A model generated the notes under the pieces. It made no database searches and was not told where the DNA came from. It was given only the letters and a program-made list of their open reading frames with translations. Of a stretch of 5,159 bases of DNA, positions 5,081 through 5,159 are shown piece by piece (position 1 is the stretch's first letter; each line of letters starts with the position of its first letter). The translations under genes were made by a program, and so were the position numbers. Source of the DNA: Nocardioidaceae bacterium (GTDB lineage: Bacteria > Actinomycetota > Actinomycetes > Propionibacteriales > Nocardioidaceae); assembly GCA_013813125.1 (NCBI GenBank), contig JACCSH010000237.1, positions 1 to 5,159 of the forward strand. The letters are read 5' to 3'.

Positions 5081-5159
5081 TCAGACGACGTGGTGCAGCC
5101 AGCGGACCGGAGCGCCGTCCCCGGCATACCGGAACGGCTCGAGCGCCTCATCCCATGCC
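5081..5159 (-). CDS. DUF3145 family protein, last 25 codons (5' part beyond window)
   Basis: The minus strand from the window edge reads AWDEALEPF followed by RYAGDGAPVRWLHHVV and a TGA stop (5081-5083). This closely matches the C-terminus I remember for actinobacterial DUF3145 proteins (PWDDELEPFRYAGEGAPVRWLHQVV in Streptomyces). The family is about 160-170 residues long and has no known function, so roughly 85% of the gene lies outside the window. Genes of this family are often found next to the fabD-fabH-acpP-fabF cluster, which fits here, although ppk2 lies between. The identification rests on 25 residues from memory of the family, but the match is dense and ends at the same place. The longer open frame over the same bases is out of phase and is a shadow. 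Confidence 0.85.
   Translation of the reverse strand, partial: AWDEALEPFRYAGDGAPVRWLHHVV

Noticed and set aside
4906..5151. 81-codon minus-strand frame covering the repeats and the DUF3145 tail
   Set aside because: It is out of phase with the clear DUF3145 ending and reads through the 52-bp repeats, which change frame at each copy, so it is not a gene.

Overview
The window comes from a high-GC Gram-positive bacterium (Actinomycetota). Three things support this: the gene order fabH-acpP-fabF-accD, an AccD-type carboxyltransferase without an E. coli-style zinc finger (as in mycobacterial AccD6), and the tail of a DUF3145 protein, a family I know from actinobacteria where it often sits near fatty-acid synthesis genes. 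Propionibacteriales or Micrococcales would fit, but the sequence alone does not fix the order or genus.

Left part, plus strand (1-3755): a type II fatty-acid synthesis operon. It starts inside fabH (KAS III, C-terminal half, with catalytic His and Asn), then acpP (82 aa, DSL phosphopantetheine site), fabF (KAS II, full Cys-His-Lys-His set) and an acyl-CoA carboxylase beta subunit (accD). The carboxylase supplies malonyl-CoA, FabH starts chains, ACP carries them and FabF elongates them. The fabF-accD gap is only 7 nt and the accD ribosome site overlaps the fabF stop, so these two are probably coupled. The fabH-acpP gap (152 nt) holds several inverted repeats, some mutually exclusive. The acpP-fabF gap (131 nt) shows only a very strong ribosome site.

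Middle (3756-3863): a 108-nt convergent gap with short GC-rich hairpins, where the fatty-acid operon meets a polyphosphate kinase 2 gene (ppk2, minus strand, 3864-4736). The kinase has an unusual lysine-rich heptad-repeat N-terminus.

Right part (4737-5159): a 344-nt non-coding stretch upstream of ppk2, followed by the last 25 codons of a minus-strand DUF3145 gene cut by the window edge. The non-coding stretch holds the most unusual item in the window: three tandem 52-bp repeats, each with a 12-bp GTTCA-NN-TGAAC palindrome, spaced exactly 52 bp (about five DNA turns) apart. This looks like a phased operator array. Its half-site resembles the GTTCACC core of Streptomyces PhoP boxes, which is suggestive next to a polyphosphate gene but unproven. 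No complete new system (defence, mobile or CRISPR) is visible.
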